A DNA stretch of 64,000 bases, taken from assembly GCF_017873955.1 (NCBI RefSeq), contig NZ_JAGGKS010000011.1, positions 41,459-105,458 on the forward strand, in the 5' to 3' direction. A model generated the notes under the pieces. That model worked only from the letters and a program-made list of their open reading frames with translations, made no database searches and had not been told where the DNA came from. Every line of letters begins with the position of its first letter. Positions within the stretch are counted from its first letter, which is position 1. The position numbers and the translations under genes are program-made. This document shows, one piece after another, positions 27,705-37,053 of this stretch. Origin of the DNA: Sedimentibacter acidaminivorans. Lineage in GTDB: Bacteria; Bacillota; Clostridia; Tissierellales; Sedimentibacteraceae.

Positions 27705-27998
27705 TTATGCTTCTATTTCACAAGGATATACACTAACTTGCTTTCTTGTTTTATCTTTTCTTTCAAACTTAACTTTTCCACTAACTGTTGCAAATAATGT
27801 ATCATCACTTCCGATACCTACATTTAAGCCAGGATGAAGTTTAGTTCCTCTTTGTCTAACAAGAATATTGCCAGCTAAAACAAACTGTCCGTCAGCTCTT
27901 TTAACACCAAGTCTTTTAGCATTGCTATCACGACCATTTTTTGAGCTACCAACACCTTTTTTATGTGCAAATAACTGTAAATTTAATTTCAATAACAT
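27705..27998 (-). CDS. rpmA: 50S ribosomal protein L27
   Basis: 97 residues. The Firmicute N-terminal extension [10 protein letters not shown] precedes AHKKGVGSS; cleavage after Phe10 by the Prp protease, encoded immediately upstream, exposes the functional N-terminus near the peptidyl transferase centre. The rest matches L27 ([21 protein letters not shown]). Confidence 0.97.
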   Translation of the reverse strand: MLLKLNLQLFAHKKGVGSSKNGRDSNAKRLGVKRADGQFVLAGNILVRQRGTKLHPGLNVGIGSDDTLFATVSGKVKFERKDKTRKQVSVYPCEIEA

Positions 27999-28001
27999 CT
28001 T

Positions 28002-28331
28002 TTACACCTCCTCATAATTAAGTGTAATATAATTATTATAATCTTCTAACAACAATTTAATTCCTACTAAAAAATTCCTATATATTACATCTGTTTTTTC
28101 ATTGTTTCTTTGAGTTTTAATTTTCAAAAACCCAGTATCCTCTTCAACATCGTAAGTGATGTCAGAATTTGATATACCAGCTACTAAATTCATAGAATTC
28201 AGTGCAGTATATGACAATATGGATACTGCTGCACAAACTATGTCTGTGCCAATTGTACCGTATTCTGAATGACCACTTACTACAAAACCATCATATAAAT
28301 CATTTGATTTATGCATAGTAACATTAATCAT
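28002..28331 (-). CDS. prp: ribosomal-processing cysteine protease Prp
   Basis: 109 residues. Removes the N-terminal extension of L27 in Firmicutes. The motif [18 protein letters not shown] gives the catalytic His21 and Cys33. It lies between rplU and rpmA, 3 bases from rpmA, the conserved location. Confidence 0.95.
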   Translation of the reverse strand: MINVTMHKSNDLYDGFVVSGHSEYGTIGTDIVCAAVSILSYTALNSMNLVAGISNSDITYDVEEDTGFLKIKTQRNNEKTDVIYRNFLVGIKLLLEDYNNYITLNYEEV

Positions 28332-28335
28332 TTAA

Positions 28336-28647
28336 TTATCCAACTATTTTGCCAATTTTTAATTGAGTAAATGGTTGACGATGACCTTGTTTCTTTCTAT
28401 AGTCTTTTTTAGCTTTATACTTAAATACTATAATTTTTTTAGCTTTGCCTTGTTTTTCAACTACAGCTTCTACTACAGCTCCATCAACATATGGTTTACC
28501 AACATTTAATTTTCCTTCTTCAGCTACTAATAAAACTTTATCAAATTTTACTGTTTCACCATCAGCGATTTCAAGTTTTTCAACTCTTACCACATCGCCT
28601 TCTTGAACTCTGTACTGTTTTCCACCTGTTTCGATTATTGCGTACAT
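28336..28647 (-). CDS. rplU: 50S ribosomal protein L21
   Basis: 103 residues, starting [14 protein letters not shown]. The ATG at 28647 has AGGAGG upstream; the frame is open 30 codons further, but that is the leader RNA. C-terminal [16 protein letters not shown] is canonical. First gene of rplU-prp-rpmA. Confidence 0.97.
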   Translation of the reverse strand: MYAIIETGGKQYRVQEGDVVRVEKLEIADGETVKFDKVLLVAEEGKLNVGKPYVDGAVVEAVVEKQGKAKKIIVFKYKAKKDYRKKQGHRQPFTQLKIGKIVG

Positions 28648-28721
28648 ATATTTACCTCCTCTTACCAGTCTCGCCATTGCAGGTACTAAAAGTTTAAACC
28701 TGATCCGTGCGGCTCTTACAA
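28648..28721 (-). ncRNA. L21 leader (autoregulatory ribosomal leader)
   Basis: A leader of about 74 bases between a good promoter and rplU. On the minus strand GCC and GGC enclose a hairpin with arms CAGGT / ACCTG, followed by GGCGAGACTGG and then the Shine-Dalgarno sequence. Position and shape agree with the Firmicute L21 leader, which I recognise from memory rather than a covariance search. Confidence 0.55.
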
Positions 28722-28727
28722 ATGTTA

Positions 28728-28756
28728 ATTTTATCAAAGTATGAACAGTTTGTCAA
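28728..28756 (-). promoter_or_regulatory. sigma-A promoter of rplU
   Basis: TTGACA, 17 bases, TAAAAT on the minus strand, in the gap between rng and rplU. Confidence 0.75.
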
Positions 28757-28771
28757 CTTATTTTTACAAAT

Positions 28772-30262
28772 TTATATATTCTGTTTTCCCATTTTTTCAA
28801 CTACTATATCCTCTGTTAAAATATTTCTATTTTCTTCTATTTGTATTTCAATATTATATTTTTCTTCAATTTTATGGATATCAGCAATACAACTGCTTAA
28901 AATTTTATTGTACATCATGTTTCCAACACTAAGAATAACGAACTCACAAGATGTATTAATTTTAATTTTTCTTATAATATTTTCAATCTTTAATATTATT
29001 TGAACCCTAGAATTAACTTTACCTCCACCTCGGCAATGTTCACAATCTTCAGTCATCAAATTAAAAAAGTTATCTTTATCCTTTTTTCTAGTAATTTCCA
29101 TGAGATTTAGTTTAGTCATCCCAACAACTTTTATTTTAGCTTTATCACTTTTGAATATTTTCTTAGCACTTTCAATTATTAAATTTATGTTGTTTTCATT
29201 TTTTACATCTATAAAATCAACAATTATTATACCACTAATATTTCTAAGTTTAACTTGCCTTGCAATTTCTCTTAAAGCCAATAAATTTAATGTCAGTGCT
29301 GTTTCTTCCATATTATCATTACCAATAAATTTCCCACTATTTACATCTATTACAGTCAATGCTTCTGTTACATCAATAAATATTGAACCACCGTTTTCTA
29401 ACTCGACTTTTCTGTCAAATAACATATCTATTTGTTTTTCAATGTTAAACATTTCAAATATATTAGTAAATGTATCAATTACTTTTATATCCTTAAGTTC
29501 ATCTGATACATTATAATATTTTATAAGTTCATCTACTTTACATTTAATCTCTTTATCCTCAACATAAATTTCATCAACTAAATAATCTACGTAGTCTTTA
29601 AAAACCTTCTCAATTATATGATTATTTTTATATAGAAGCTTAGGTGCATAAGAGTAATTAAACTCTTGTTGAATTTGATTATACAACTTAGACAACATCA
29701 AGTATTCCTTTTCTATTTCTTCCTTTTCTCTATTTTCAGAAAAGGTCCTAATAATCATGCCATTACCATCAGTCATAATACTTTTGCCAATTTCCTGCAA
29801 CCTTTTTCGTTCTTCTGGATTTTTTATCCTAGTAGAAATATTTACTTCTAAGCTCTTAGGTATTAAAGCAATAAATTTCCCAGGCAATGAAATATCTGTT
29901 GTAACAGAAATATCCTTTTCTCCTATAGGCTCCCTACTTATTTGAACTAGAATTTCCTCTCCATTTTTTAAAACCTTATTTATACTTTTAACATCTTTTC
30001 TACTAATATTTTTTTCTTTTAGAAATTTATCAGACAGTAAATCATTTTTATTTAGATACGCATTTTTTTTAAGCCCAACATCAACAAAAGCCGCATCCAT
30101 TCCAGGTAAAATATTTACAACCCTACCCTTATATATGTTTCCTAAATAACTTTCATTGTTTTTCTCTTCGTACAAGAAGTCCTGCAACTTTCCATTTTGT
30201 AAAATAGCTATTTGTTCAAAAAAAACAGAATTACTTATCAATATCTGCTTAATAAAAATCAC
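28772..30262 (-). CDS. rng: ribonuclease G/E family endoribonuclease
   Basis: About 496 residues. An S1 domain near the N-terminus (YLGNIYKGRVVNILPGMDA) is followed by the RNase H-like and DNase I-like catalytic parts with TVIDVNSGKF and IIVDFIDV carrying the Mg-binding Asp residues, and the zinc-link CEHCRGGGK. No long RNase E C-terminal scaffold. The start is uncertain: the GTG at 30262 sits almost on the AAGGG Shine-Dalgarno sequence, so a rare ATT a few codons in is possible. It follows the radical SAM pair at short distance and is probably their operon partner. Confidence 0.92.
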   Translation of the reverse strand: MIFIKQILISNSVFFEQIAILQNGKLQDFLYEEKNNESYLGNIYKGRVVNILPGMDAAFVDVGLKKNAYLNKNDLLSDKFLKEKNISRKDVKSINKVLKNGEEILVQISREPIGEKDISVTTDISLPGKFIALIPKSLEVNISTRIKNPEERKRLQEIGKSIMTDGNGMIIRTFSENREKEEIEKEYLMLSKLYNQIQQEFNYSYAPKLLYKNNHIIEKVFKDYVDYLVDEIYVEDKEIKCKVDELIKYYNVSDELKDIKVIDTFTNIFEMFNIEKQIDMLFDRKVELENGGSIFIDVTEALTVIDVNSGKFIGNDNMEETALTLNLLALREIARQVKLRNISGIIIVDFIDVKNENNINLIIESAKKIFKSDKAKIKVVGMTKLNLMEITRKKDKDNFFNLMTEDCEHCRGGGKVNSRVQIILKIENIIRKIKINTSCEFVILSVGNMMYNKILSSCIADIHKIEEKYNIEIQIEENRNILTEDIVVEKMGKQNI

Positions 30263-30316
30263 ACCCTTCTAACAATTGAATAGAAATAAAATGGAAATTA
30301 TCCAATTGCTATCTTA

Positions 30317-31000
30317 TTATTCCAATATTGGTTTCATATTTTTATCTAATGACTCTATCTTCATTATTGTGAAATAAGTTATATTAAAACCTTTATCCTC
30401 TATGAGCTTCATGAATTCATTAGTTTTCATACTTCCTGTCTCTGTTGTAAGAAAGACAACTTCAATACATGCTTTGTTATTGCTTGTTTTTTTAGCCTTC
30501 AAATATTTAATAAAATTTCGTGTATTAATTTCTTTTTCAATCATTTTATTTTTCTTATTTTTCTTTTTTCTTTTATAAATTACTCCAGTGTGAAGCATTT
30601 CTTCAAAATAATCATTAAGACTATCTACATCTAAATTATCAAATTCTATATTTATTAAATATTCAACAAATGCACAACGAGCCATTATTGATTCTTCACC
30701 ATCAGTATACTCTGCACTAAGGATTTGCATTTCCTTTGGAAGTACACGATTCATTTTTAATATAAAATCTTGTATCTCAATCTTTTCATTTAATTCTAAT
30801 TCAAAGTATTCTCCCACACTTTCATTTCCAAGGGATAAAGGAAACCCAAAAGAAGTTTTCATATGCGGGTTAAATCCTTCACTATATTTAGCAGGAATAT
30901 TCGCCCTTTTTACTGATCTCTGGATAAATCTTAAAACATCTAAATGAGATATATATTTTAAATTTCCAGTTTTACTGTATTTACTAATTATTTTGCACAT
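30317..31000 (-). CDS. radical SAM-associated protein, DUF2344 (TIGR03936)
   Basis: About 227 residues. Recognised from the N-terminal KYISHLDVLRFIQR and YSEGFNPHMKTSFGFPLSLG segments. Always found next to, or fused to, a B12-binding radical SAM protein; the role is unknown, although rRNA or tRNA modification is often suspected. The ATG at 31000 is preferred, with AGGAGG upstream; a GTG at 31012 overlaps that site. It overlaps the upstream gene by 17 bases. Confidence 0.92.
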   Translation of the reverse strand: MCKIISKYSKTGNLKYISHLDVLRFIQRSVKRANIPAKYSEGFNPHMKTSFGFPLSLGNESVGEYFELELNEKIEIQDFILKMNRVLPKEMQILSAEYTDGEESIMARCAFVEYLINIEFDNLDVDSLNDYFEEMLHTGVIYKRKKKNKKNKMIEKEINTRNFIKYLKAKKTSNNKACIEVVFLTTETGSMKTNEFMKLIEDKGFNITYFTIMKIESLDKNMKPILE

Positions 31001-32843
31001 GAGGACAAACACCTCCTATTAACTTATTATTAACTCCACAATTACTGCAAACTATCCTACAATCAGGTGTAGTTAAAGCTTCTATAGAATTCTTGTATTC
31101 TCTAATTAAAAATTCTTTTGTTACTCCGCAGTCTATAAAATCCCACGGCAATATTTCATCAAGTTCTCTTCCTCTACTTGCATAAAAACTAGGGTCGATA
31201 TTTAATTCATCAAATGTTTCAACCCACTTCTTAAAGTCAAACATATCATACCAACCATCAAATTTACAACCTTTTTCCCAAGCTCTTATCAATGCATCAG
31301 ATAGTCTTCTATCTCCCCTAGCAAACACAGACTCAAGAAAGCTAAGTTTAGGTTCATGGTAGCTAAAAGAAACTTTTTTGTCCTTGATTTCTCTTTGAAG
31401 TGATTTTGCTTTATCGTATAGTTCTTCAATTCCATCCTGCTTAACCCATTGAAATGGTGTAAATGGTTTAGGAACAAAACATGAAGCACTTACATTTATC
31501 TTTAAATTTCCTTTAATATCCTCTTTTGGTCTTTGGAAAAATTTATCCTTAACTTTATATGCAAGTTCTTTTATTCCTAATACATCCTCTATAGTTTCTC
31601 CCGGTAGACCAATCATAAAGTAAAGCTTTACTGTAGACCAACCTAAATTAAATGCAGTTTCTACAGGCCCTAATATTTGTTCTTCGGTTAAGTTCTTGTT
31701 TATTACATCTCTCATGCGCTGAGTACCAGCTTCAGGTGCAAATGTAAGTCCTGATTTTCTAACTTCTTGAATTCTTTCAATAATATCAAATGTCATTGAA
31801 TCAAGTCTAAGAGATGGAAGTGATAAACTTACCTTTTGTTCTTCATATTTATCAAGAAGCTTAACTGCTAAGTCAGATAAACATGAGTAATCTCCGGAAC
31901 TTAAAGAAGTAAGAGAAATCTCATCATGTCCTGTTGAATCAATAAGACTTTCTGCTTGACTATATAAAGTATTTACGGTTTTTTCTCTCACTGGTCTATA
32001 AACCATTCCAGCTTGACAAAATCTACAGCCTCTTGTACAGCCTCTGAACAATTCAAGAACTACCCTATCGTGAACCACATCTATATAAGGTAGTATACTT
32101 TTTTCAGGATAGTAACTTTTATCTAAATCTTTAATAATTGTTTTTATTATTACTTCTTTGGCATTTTCATTTAAAACTTTTCTTTCTTTTATAGTTCCGT
32201 CATCATTATATATAACATCATAGAATTGTGGTACATATATACCTTCCATCTGAGATGCAAGTTCTAAGAATGACTTTTTATTCCAACCTTTGCTTTTTTC
32301 TTCCTCATAAAGCTTCATCAATTGAGGCAAAAGTTCTTCACTTTCTCCTATTGTAAATAAATCTATTATATCGTGAAGTGGTTCTGGATTATATGCACAT
32401 GGACCACCAGCAATTACTAGAGGAATATCATTACCTCTATCTTTTGATTTAAAAGGAATGTTAGCTAGATTTAGCATATTAAGGATGTTAGTATAACTCA
32501 TTTCATACTGAAGCGTAAATCCTATGAAATCAAATTCCTTTAACTCATCCTTGCTTTCTAGTCCATACAGTGGAATATCATTATCCCTCATAACTTTTTC
32601 CATATCTGTCCATGGTGTAAATACTCTCTCACACCATATATTATCTATACTGTTTAATAATCCATATATTATTTGCATTCCAGTATGAGACATTCCCACC
32701 TCATATACGTCTGGAAATGCAAATGCAAATCTTATATCTATATCCTCTTTATTTTTTATAACAGAATTAAGTTCGCTACCTACATATCTTGCAGGCTTTT
32801 CAACACTCAACAGCTTTCTATCCAATTTTTTTATATCAATCAT
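30984..32843 (-). CDS. B12-binding radical SAM protein (TIGR03960 family)
   Basis: 619 residues. The N-terminal part (about 1-230) is a cobalamin-binding-like domain (VYEVGMSHTGMQIIYGLLN). The radical SAM core has CTRGCRFC (CxxxCxxC) for the 4Fe-4S cluster and AGMVYRPVREK after it. The C-terminus has a Cys-rich end (CSNCGVNNKLIGGVCPH) that may bind zinc. Paired with the DUF2344 gene. The reaction is not established for this family. Confidence 0.92.
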   Translation of the reverse strand: MIDIKKLDRKLLSVEKPARYVGSELNSVIKNKEDIDIRFAFAFPDVYEVGMSHTGMQIIYGLLNSIDNIWCERVFTPWTDMEKVMRDNDIPLYGLESKDELKEFDFIGFTLQYEMSYTNILNMLNLANIPFKSKDRGNDIPLVIAGGPCAYNPEPLHDIIDLFTIGESEELLPQLMKLYEEEKSKGWNKKSFLELASQMEGIYVPQFYDVIYNDDGTIKERKVLNENAKEVIIKTIIKDLDKSYYPEKSILPYIDVVHDRVVLELFRGCTRGCRFCQAGMVYRPVREKTVNTLYSQAESLIDSTGHDEISLTSLSSGDYSCLSDLAVKLLDKYEEQKVSLSLPSLRLDSMTFDIIERIQEVRKSGLTFAPEAGTQRMRDVINKNLTEEQILGPVETAFNLGWSTVKLYFMIGLPGETIEDVLGIKELAYKVKDKFFQRPKEDIKGNLKINVSASCFVPKPFTPFQWVKQDGIEELYDKAKSLQREIKDKKVSFSYHEPKLSFLESVFARGDRRLSDALIRAWEKGCKFDGWYDMFDFKKWVETFDELNIDPSFYASRGRELDEILPWDFIDCGVTKEFLIREYKNSIEALTTPDCRIVCSNCGVNNKLIGGVCPHVQNN

Positions 32844-32897
32844 ATTAACCTCTTTTTATATATTATCTATTGATTATTCCTTGAAATGAATCAGTTT

Positions 32898-32926
32898 ATT
32901 TTATCATAACATATATAAAATAACAA
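32898..32926 (-). promoter_or_regulatory. probable sigma-A promoter of the radical SAM-DUF2344-rng operon
   Basis: TTGTTA, 17 bases, TAAAAT, with TGA before the -10 (extended -10), about 55 bases upstream of the radical SAM ATG. Confidence 0.55.
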
Positions 32927-33062
32927 CTTTTTTGTTTGAAATCAAGTTTTATACCCATTGACATTTCATGCATGATATAATAACAAAAAAACAATTGAAA
33001 AAAATCCTAATATATACTAATATATGCTTAGTGTAAATTATTAAAATAGTGAGGTAACGAAC

Positions 33063-34373
33063 ATGAATTATGAAGAAGCAATAGATTTTATTCACTCAAC
33101 ATATAAATTTGGTTCAAAGCTTGGTCTAGATAACATTACGAAATTAACAGAACTTCTAGGCAACCCCCAAGACAGCTATAAAATAATACATATAGCTGGG
33201 ACAAATGGCAAAGGCTCTACAAGCAATATGATACATGATGTTCTTGTATCATCTGGGTACAAAACAGGTCTTTTCATCAGTCCATATCTAGAAGAATTTA
33301 CAGAAAGAATACAAATTAATAAAATTCATATAGATAAAGAATCTCTTGCTAAAATTACAACACTCGTAAAAGAAAAAATAGACATAATGATTTCAGAAGG
33401 TTATAACCATCCTACAGAGTTTGAAGTAGTAACTGCAATAGGATTTAAGTACTTTGAAGAACAGAAAATAAATTTTTTAGTTTTAGAGGTAGGTTTAGGC
33501 GGTAGATTTGATGCAACTAACGTTGTTAAAAACACACTAGTATCAATTATTACTTCTATTAGCTATGACCACATGCAGTACTTAGGAAATACATTGGAAA
33601 AAATAGCATTCGAAAAAGCTGGAATTATAAAAAGAGATAGCAAAGTAATCATATATCCTCAATCAGATAATATAAAAGACGTTGTTAAAAATCAAGCTAA
33701 GTTAAAAAATTCAGAAATTTATGAAGTAGACGAAAAAAATATAAGAAAAATCAAAGGTGATATAACAGGTCAAGAATTTGAATATCTAAAAAAAGATGTA
33801 TTCAATCTTCCTAACCTTAAAATCAATTTACTTGGAGAACATCAACTCTATAACGCCGCCACAGCTCTTTGCACTTTAGAAGTAATAAAAAAATCGGGAT
33901 ATAATATAGATGAACACTCTATAGAAAAAGGCTTTATAAACTGCAAATTTGCAGGTAGATTTGAAATAATAAACAAAGAACCTATAATCATACTTGATGG
34001 TGGTCACAACATTAATGGTATAGAATATTTTTCAAAAGCTATAAAAGAATATTTTGGGGATAAAAAAATCATACTGTTTTATGGTATGCTAGAAGATAAA
34101 AATCCAGACGATGTGATTGATTATTTAGTGCATTTAAGCAAAGAAATATACACATTAACCCCTAACAATCCAAGAGCAATGTCATCAAACGATATGGCGT
34201 ATTTAATTAGACAGCATTCAGATATAAAGGTGACTCCTATACAAAAATATAATGAGATACTAAATATTTTAAATGGATTTGACGAAAAAGAAGTTATAGC
34301 ATTTGTCGGCTCACTATACATGATAGGAGAAGTGAGAACCCTTATAAAAAAAGATTTAAACCTTAAAAATTAA
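33063..34373 (+). CDS. folC: bifunctional folylpolyglutamate synthase/dihydrofolate synthase
   Basis: 436 residues. Adds glutamate to dihydropteroate and to folates. P-loop HIAGTNGKGSTSN, FISPYLEEFTERI, VLEVGLGGRFDATN and the C-terminal domain LDGGHNINGIEYF are canonical. GAGG Shine-Dalgarno upstream of the ATG. A TATAAT with a TG extension lies at 32976-32981; the TTGACA at 32958 is only 12 bases away. Convergent with mazF. Confidence 0.96.
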   Translation: MNYEEAIDFIHSTYKFGSKLGLDNITKLTELLGNPQDSYKIIHIAGTNGKGSTSNMIHDVLVSSGYKTGLFISPYLEEFTERIQINKIHIDKESLAKITTLVKEKIDIMISEGYNHPTEFEVVTAIGFKYFEEQKINFLVLEVGLGGRFDATNVVKNTLVSIITSISYDHMQYLGNTLEKIAFEKAGIIKRDSKVIIYPQSDNIKDVVKNQAKLKNSEIYEVDEKNIRKIKGDITGQEFEYLKKDVFNLPNLKINLLGEHQLYNAATALCTLEVIKKSGYNIDEHSIEKGFINCKFAGRFEIINKEPIIILDGGHNINGIEYFSKAIKEYFGDKKIILFYGMLEDKNPDDVIDYLVHLSKEIYTLTPNNPRAMSSNDMAYLIRQHSDIKVTPIQKYNEILNILNGFDEKEVIAFVGSLYMIGEVRTLIKKDLNLKN

Positions 34374-34374
34374 A

Positions 34375-34406
34375 ATGAAGGATTTGTGCGAGCACAAATC
34401 CTTCAT
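34375..34406. terminator. bidirectional terminator between folC and mazF
   Basis: 14-bp perfect stem (ATGAAGGATTTGTG / CACAAATCCTTCAT) with a CGAG loop directly after the folC stop. It also ends the convergent mazEF transcript. Confidence 0.75.
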
Positions 34407-34435
34407 CAACTATTCATTGTTTTTACTATGTATCG

Positions 34436-34786
34436 TTAAAAATCTATAAGACCGAGGCTTATTTTTAGACAATCATCAACATCTACCATAAGCTTCTTGT
34501 CAAATCTCCCTATTTTTTCTTTCAAACGTTTCTTATCAATTGTACGTATCTGCTCTAACAATACTACTGAATCCTTAGGTAAACTAAAATCCTTAGAACT
34601 AATTTCTATATGTGTAGGTAGTTTAGCCTTATTAATTTGAGAAGTAATTGCAGACACAATAACTGTAGGACTATATTTATTCCCAATATCATTTTGTACT
34701 ATTAAAACCGGTCTAATTCCGCCTTGTTCAGAGCCAATAACAGGACTCAAATCAGCATAATAGACATCTCCCCTTTTTACAATCAA
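34436..34786 (-). CDS. mazF: MazF/EndoA-type endoribonuclease toxin
   Basis: 116 residues with start [13 protein letters not shown], the same length and register as Bacillus EndoA. Cuts mRNA at a short motif (UACAU in Bacillus; the specificity here is untested). Catalytic residues Arg25 and Thr48 are present ([15 protein letters not shown]). I take the TTG at 34786; a GTG at 34795 overlaps its Shine-Dalgarno sequence and the mazE stop. Paired with an antitoxin gene upstream. Confidence 0.95.
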   Translation of the reverse strand: MIVKRGDVYYADLSPVIGSEQGGIRPVLIVQNDIGNKYSPTVIVSAITSQINKAKLPTHIEISSKDFSLPKDSVVLLEQIRTIDKKRLKEKIGRFDKKLMVDVDDCLKISLGLIDF

Positions 34787-34787
34787 G

Positions 34788-35063
34788 CTATTCACTTCCT
34801 AATAATTTTGTTTCATAACTCAAAAAATCCTCATAATCTCCTTCTGAGTATTCTTCGGTGATGCTTTTATTAATACTGCTCATTTCCAAATAACCAGCCT
34901 TCATCTTATCTCTAATTTCAAGCTTTCTTTTTTCAATCAAATAAAACCTTATAGACTTACGTATAAAGTCACTTCTGTTGGTACCATCAACTTTAACTGC
35001 ATTATCCAGCTCATGCAATAAATTTTCTGGAATAGAAATTAAAATCTTTTTGTTATCTGCCAA
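34788..35063 (-). CDS. mazE: MazE/EndoAI-type ribbon-helix-helix antitoxin
   Basis: About 91 residues. N-terminal ribbon-helix-helix DNA-binding domain ([36 protein letters not shown]) and an acidic C-terminal tail ([16 protein letters not shown]) that binds MazF in the Bacillus pair. TTG start at 35063 is preferred, eight bases after GAGGTG; an in-frame GTG at 35072 is too close to that site. It is one base away from mazF. Confidence 0.9.
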   Translation of the reverse strand: MADNKKILISIPENLLHELDNAVKVDGTNRSDFIRKSIRFYLIEKRKLEIRDKMKAGYLEMSSINKSITEEYSEGDYEDFLSYETKLLGSE

Positions 35064-35226
35064 ATCACACACACCTCACATCAATAAACTCAGATACAGC
35101 TATTATAACTTATGTAATTCTATCATAAACTAAGAAGAAATTGAATGGTAACTTATGACTTAATGTGAAAATAATTATTAATGATATATAATTTTACATT
35201 AATCCATCGCAACCACAATAAAACTA

Positions 35227-35742
35227 CTATTGAACGTCTATAATATTTATTTCATCATATTGTATAGCTTTTACTAAATCATCATTTTTATAAATAAAAA
35301 TTTTATCTGGTAACAAATTTTCTTTATTAAATTTCATAACATGCTTATAAATACCATCCCAATAAATTAATTCTTCTGGTATAGGGTCTACCGAACTATT
35401 GAATTTATTTAAATCAAATTCATAAATTAAAGGATTAACCATATTGAAATTATCAATTCTAACACTACTATCTGTAAATTTATCATTATTTAAAACACAT
35501 ACGCTATCTGTATAATCAATACTCCAACAAGAAGAACCTTCATTGATTACAAAACTATAGTCACCATCCTTACACATAATTTTAACACTATAAGAATTAT
35601 CAGTATTATCTGTATACACTTTCATATTTGCTTTACCTGTATAATTGACTGGGATAACAAAGGATTCATCCTTTACCGAACATCCTGCTAAAACAATGCA
35701 ACTAAATGCTATAAATATTATAAATTTTAAAATACTTTTCAC
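35227..35742 (-). CDS. lipoprotein of unknown function
   Basis: 171 residues. Signal peptide with lipobox LAGC (Cys about residue 21). The mature part is rich in Asp, Asn and Tyr, predicted beta, with no clear domain. It lies between acpS and mazEF, where Bacillus has the LolA-like lipoprotein YdcC; this protein is about half that length, and alr is missing. A remote LolA-like fold is possible but unproven. GTG start with GGCAGG upstream. Confidence 0.75.
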   Translation of the reverse strand: MKSILKFIIFIAFSCIVLAGCSVKDESFVIPVNYTGKANMKVYTDNTDNSYSVKIMCKDGDYSFVINEGSSCWSIDYTDSVCVLNNDKFTDSSVRIDNFNMVNPLIYEFDLNKFNSSVDPIPEELIYWDGIYKHVMKFNKENLLPDKIFIYKNDDLVKAIQYDEINIIDVQ

Positions 35743-35828
35743 TATATAAAACCTGCCCTCATATATAATTATATACTACTTATATGACAACAACCTTTAA
35801 TTTATACCTATTTTATAATCCTAGTATA

Positions 35829-36203
35829 CTACTTATCACCTTCTGCAATGCACGAAGCAATAGCATAATCCTTAATATGTGTTATGGAAAGTTGTATATT
35901 AGTAATTTTATTATCTTTTGCAATTCCAAGTGCATTATTTGAAAGTGTAACCATGGGTTTTCCCATTTCATTTTTTGATATTTCAATATCTAAAGGCCCA
36001 AATGTTGAAAAACCTGTTCCAAGACTTTTGGAAACAGCTTCCTTTGCAGCAAATATCCCAGCAGCAGTTTGAGGATTAAACTTTCTTAGCTTAATGTATT
36101 CTAATTCCTTTTCAGTGTATATTTTTTTCAAAAATACTAAATTCTCAATATTTTTTTTAATTCTTTCAACTTCTATAACATCGATACCATTGCCTTTAAT
36201 CAT
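35829..36203 (-). CDS. acpS: holo-[acyl-carrier-protein] synthase
   Basis: 124 residues. Transfers phosphopantetheine from CoA to ACP. Metal- and CoA-binding residues Asp8 (NGIDVIEVERI) and the Glu in GIFAAKEAVSKSLGTG are present. Stands before the lipoprotein and mazEF, as in Bacillus. Confidence 0.95.
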   Translation of the reverse strand: MIKGNGIDVIEVERIKKNIENLVFLKKIYTEKELEYIKLRKFNPQTAAGIFAAKEAVSKSLGTGFSTFGPLDIEISKNEMGKPMVTLSNNALGIAKDNKITNIQLSITHIKDYAIASCIAEGDK

Positions 36204-36360
36204 TACAAATCATTCCTTTCAACTTAATTAAGATTAATCAACTAAAAAAATATTAATTGACAAAGAGCTTAATCTGTATAATAATTATATTATAAGTTCT
36301 AGTTCTTTACAATAAAACTTAACAATTATTCTAAATTAAATATAAAAGGAGTAACATATT

Positions 36361-36990
36361 ATGAACAATGTAACAGTAGTTTCTCATCCATTGATACAAC
36401 ATAAATTAACAATGTTGAGAGACAAAAACACATCATCGAAAGATTTCAGGGAGTTGGTAAGAGAAATTGCTATGCTTATGGCGTATGAAGTAACAAGAAA
36501 TCTTCCACTTGAAGATGTTGATATAGAAACACCTATATGTAAAGCAAAAGGAAAAGTTCTATCAGGAGAAGATATTGCAATAGTTCCAATACTACGTGCT
36601 GGATTAGGAATGGTAGATGGTATGCTTGATTTAATACCAAATGCGAAAATTGGACATATTGGACTTTATAGAAATGAAGAAACTTTACAACCCGTAGAAT
36701 ATTATTGCAAACTTCCACAGGATATAGAAAACAGAATAGTTATAATAACAGAACCAATGCTTTCAACTGGTGGTTCAATGCTTGGGGCAATTGATTTATT
36801 AAAAAGACATGGCGCTAAAAAAATAAAATCAATACATTTAGTATGTGCTCCTGAAGGAGTAGAAATAGTTACAAAAGCTCATCCAGATGTAGAAATATAC
36901 GCTGCATCAATAGATGAAAAATATAATGACATAGGATACATAGTTCCTGGTTTAGGAGATGCTGGAGATAGATTATTCGGCACAAAATAA
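36361..36990 (+). CDS. upp: uracil phosphoribosyltransferase
   Basis: 209 residues. Salvages uracil to UMP using [16 protein letters not shown], the PRPP loop [11 protein letters not shown] and [16 protein letters not shown] are canonical. AAGGAG upstream of the ATG. A TTGACA lies about 100 bases upstream with an AATAAT 17 bases on. Followed by a strong terminator. Confidence 0.97.
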   Translation: MNNVTVVSHPLIQHKLTMLRDKNTSSKDFRELVREIAMLMAYEVTRNLPLEDVDIETPICKAKGKVLSGEDIAIVPILRAGLGMVDGMLDLIPNAKIGHIGLYRNEETLQPVEYYCKLPQDIENRIVIITEPMLSTGGSMLGAIDLLKRHGAKKIKSIHLVCAPEGVEIVTKAHPDVEIYAASIDEKYNDIGYIVPGLGDAGDRLFGTK

Positions 36991-37000
36991 AAAGCAAACA

Positions 37001-37042
37001 AAAAAAGGGGATGGTCAATCAAAAAGAACCGTCCCCTTTTTT
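37001..37042. terminator. bidirectional terminator between upp and queT
   Basis: 15-bp arms: A6-GGGGATGGT and ACCGTCCCC-T6, with one T:G wobble. Long A and T runs serve both strands. The GGGGACGG...CC core resembles REP-like hairpins of clostridia. Confidence 0.9.
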
Positions 37043-37053
37043 TGTTTTTTTAT

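Noticed and set aside
29100..29516. 138-codon plus-strand open frame inside rng
   Set aside because: Antisense to a conserved catalytic region; Ser/Ile/Phe-rich shadow translation.
32958..32981. TTGACA and TATAAT as a normal folC promoter
   Set aside because: The two boxes are only 12 bases apart; an extended -10 alone is more plausible, so no separate promoter feature was made.
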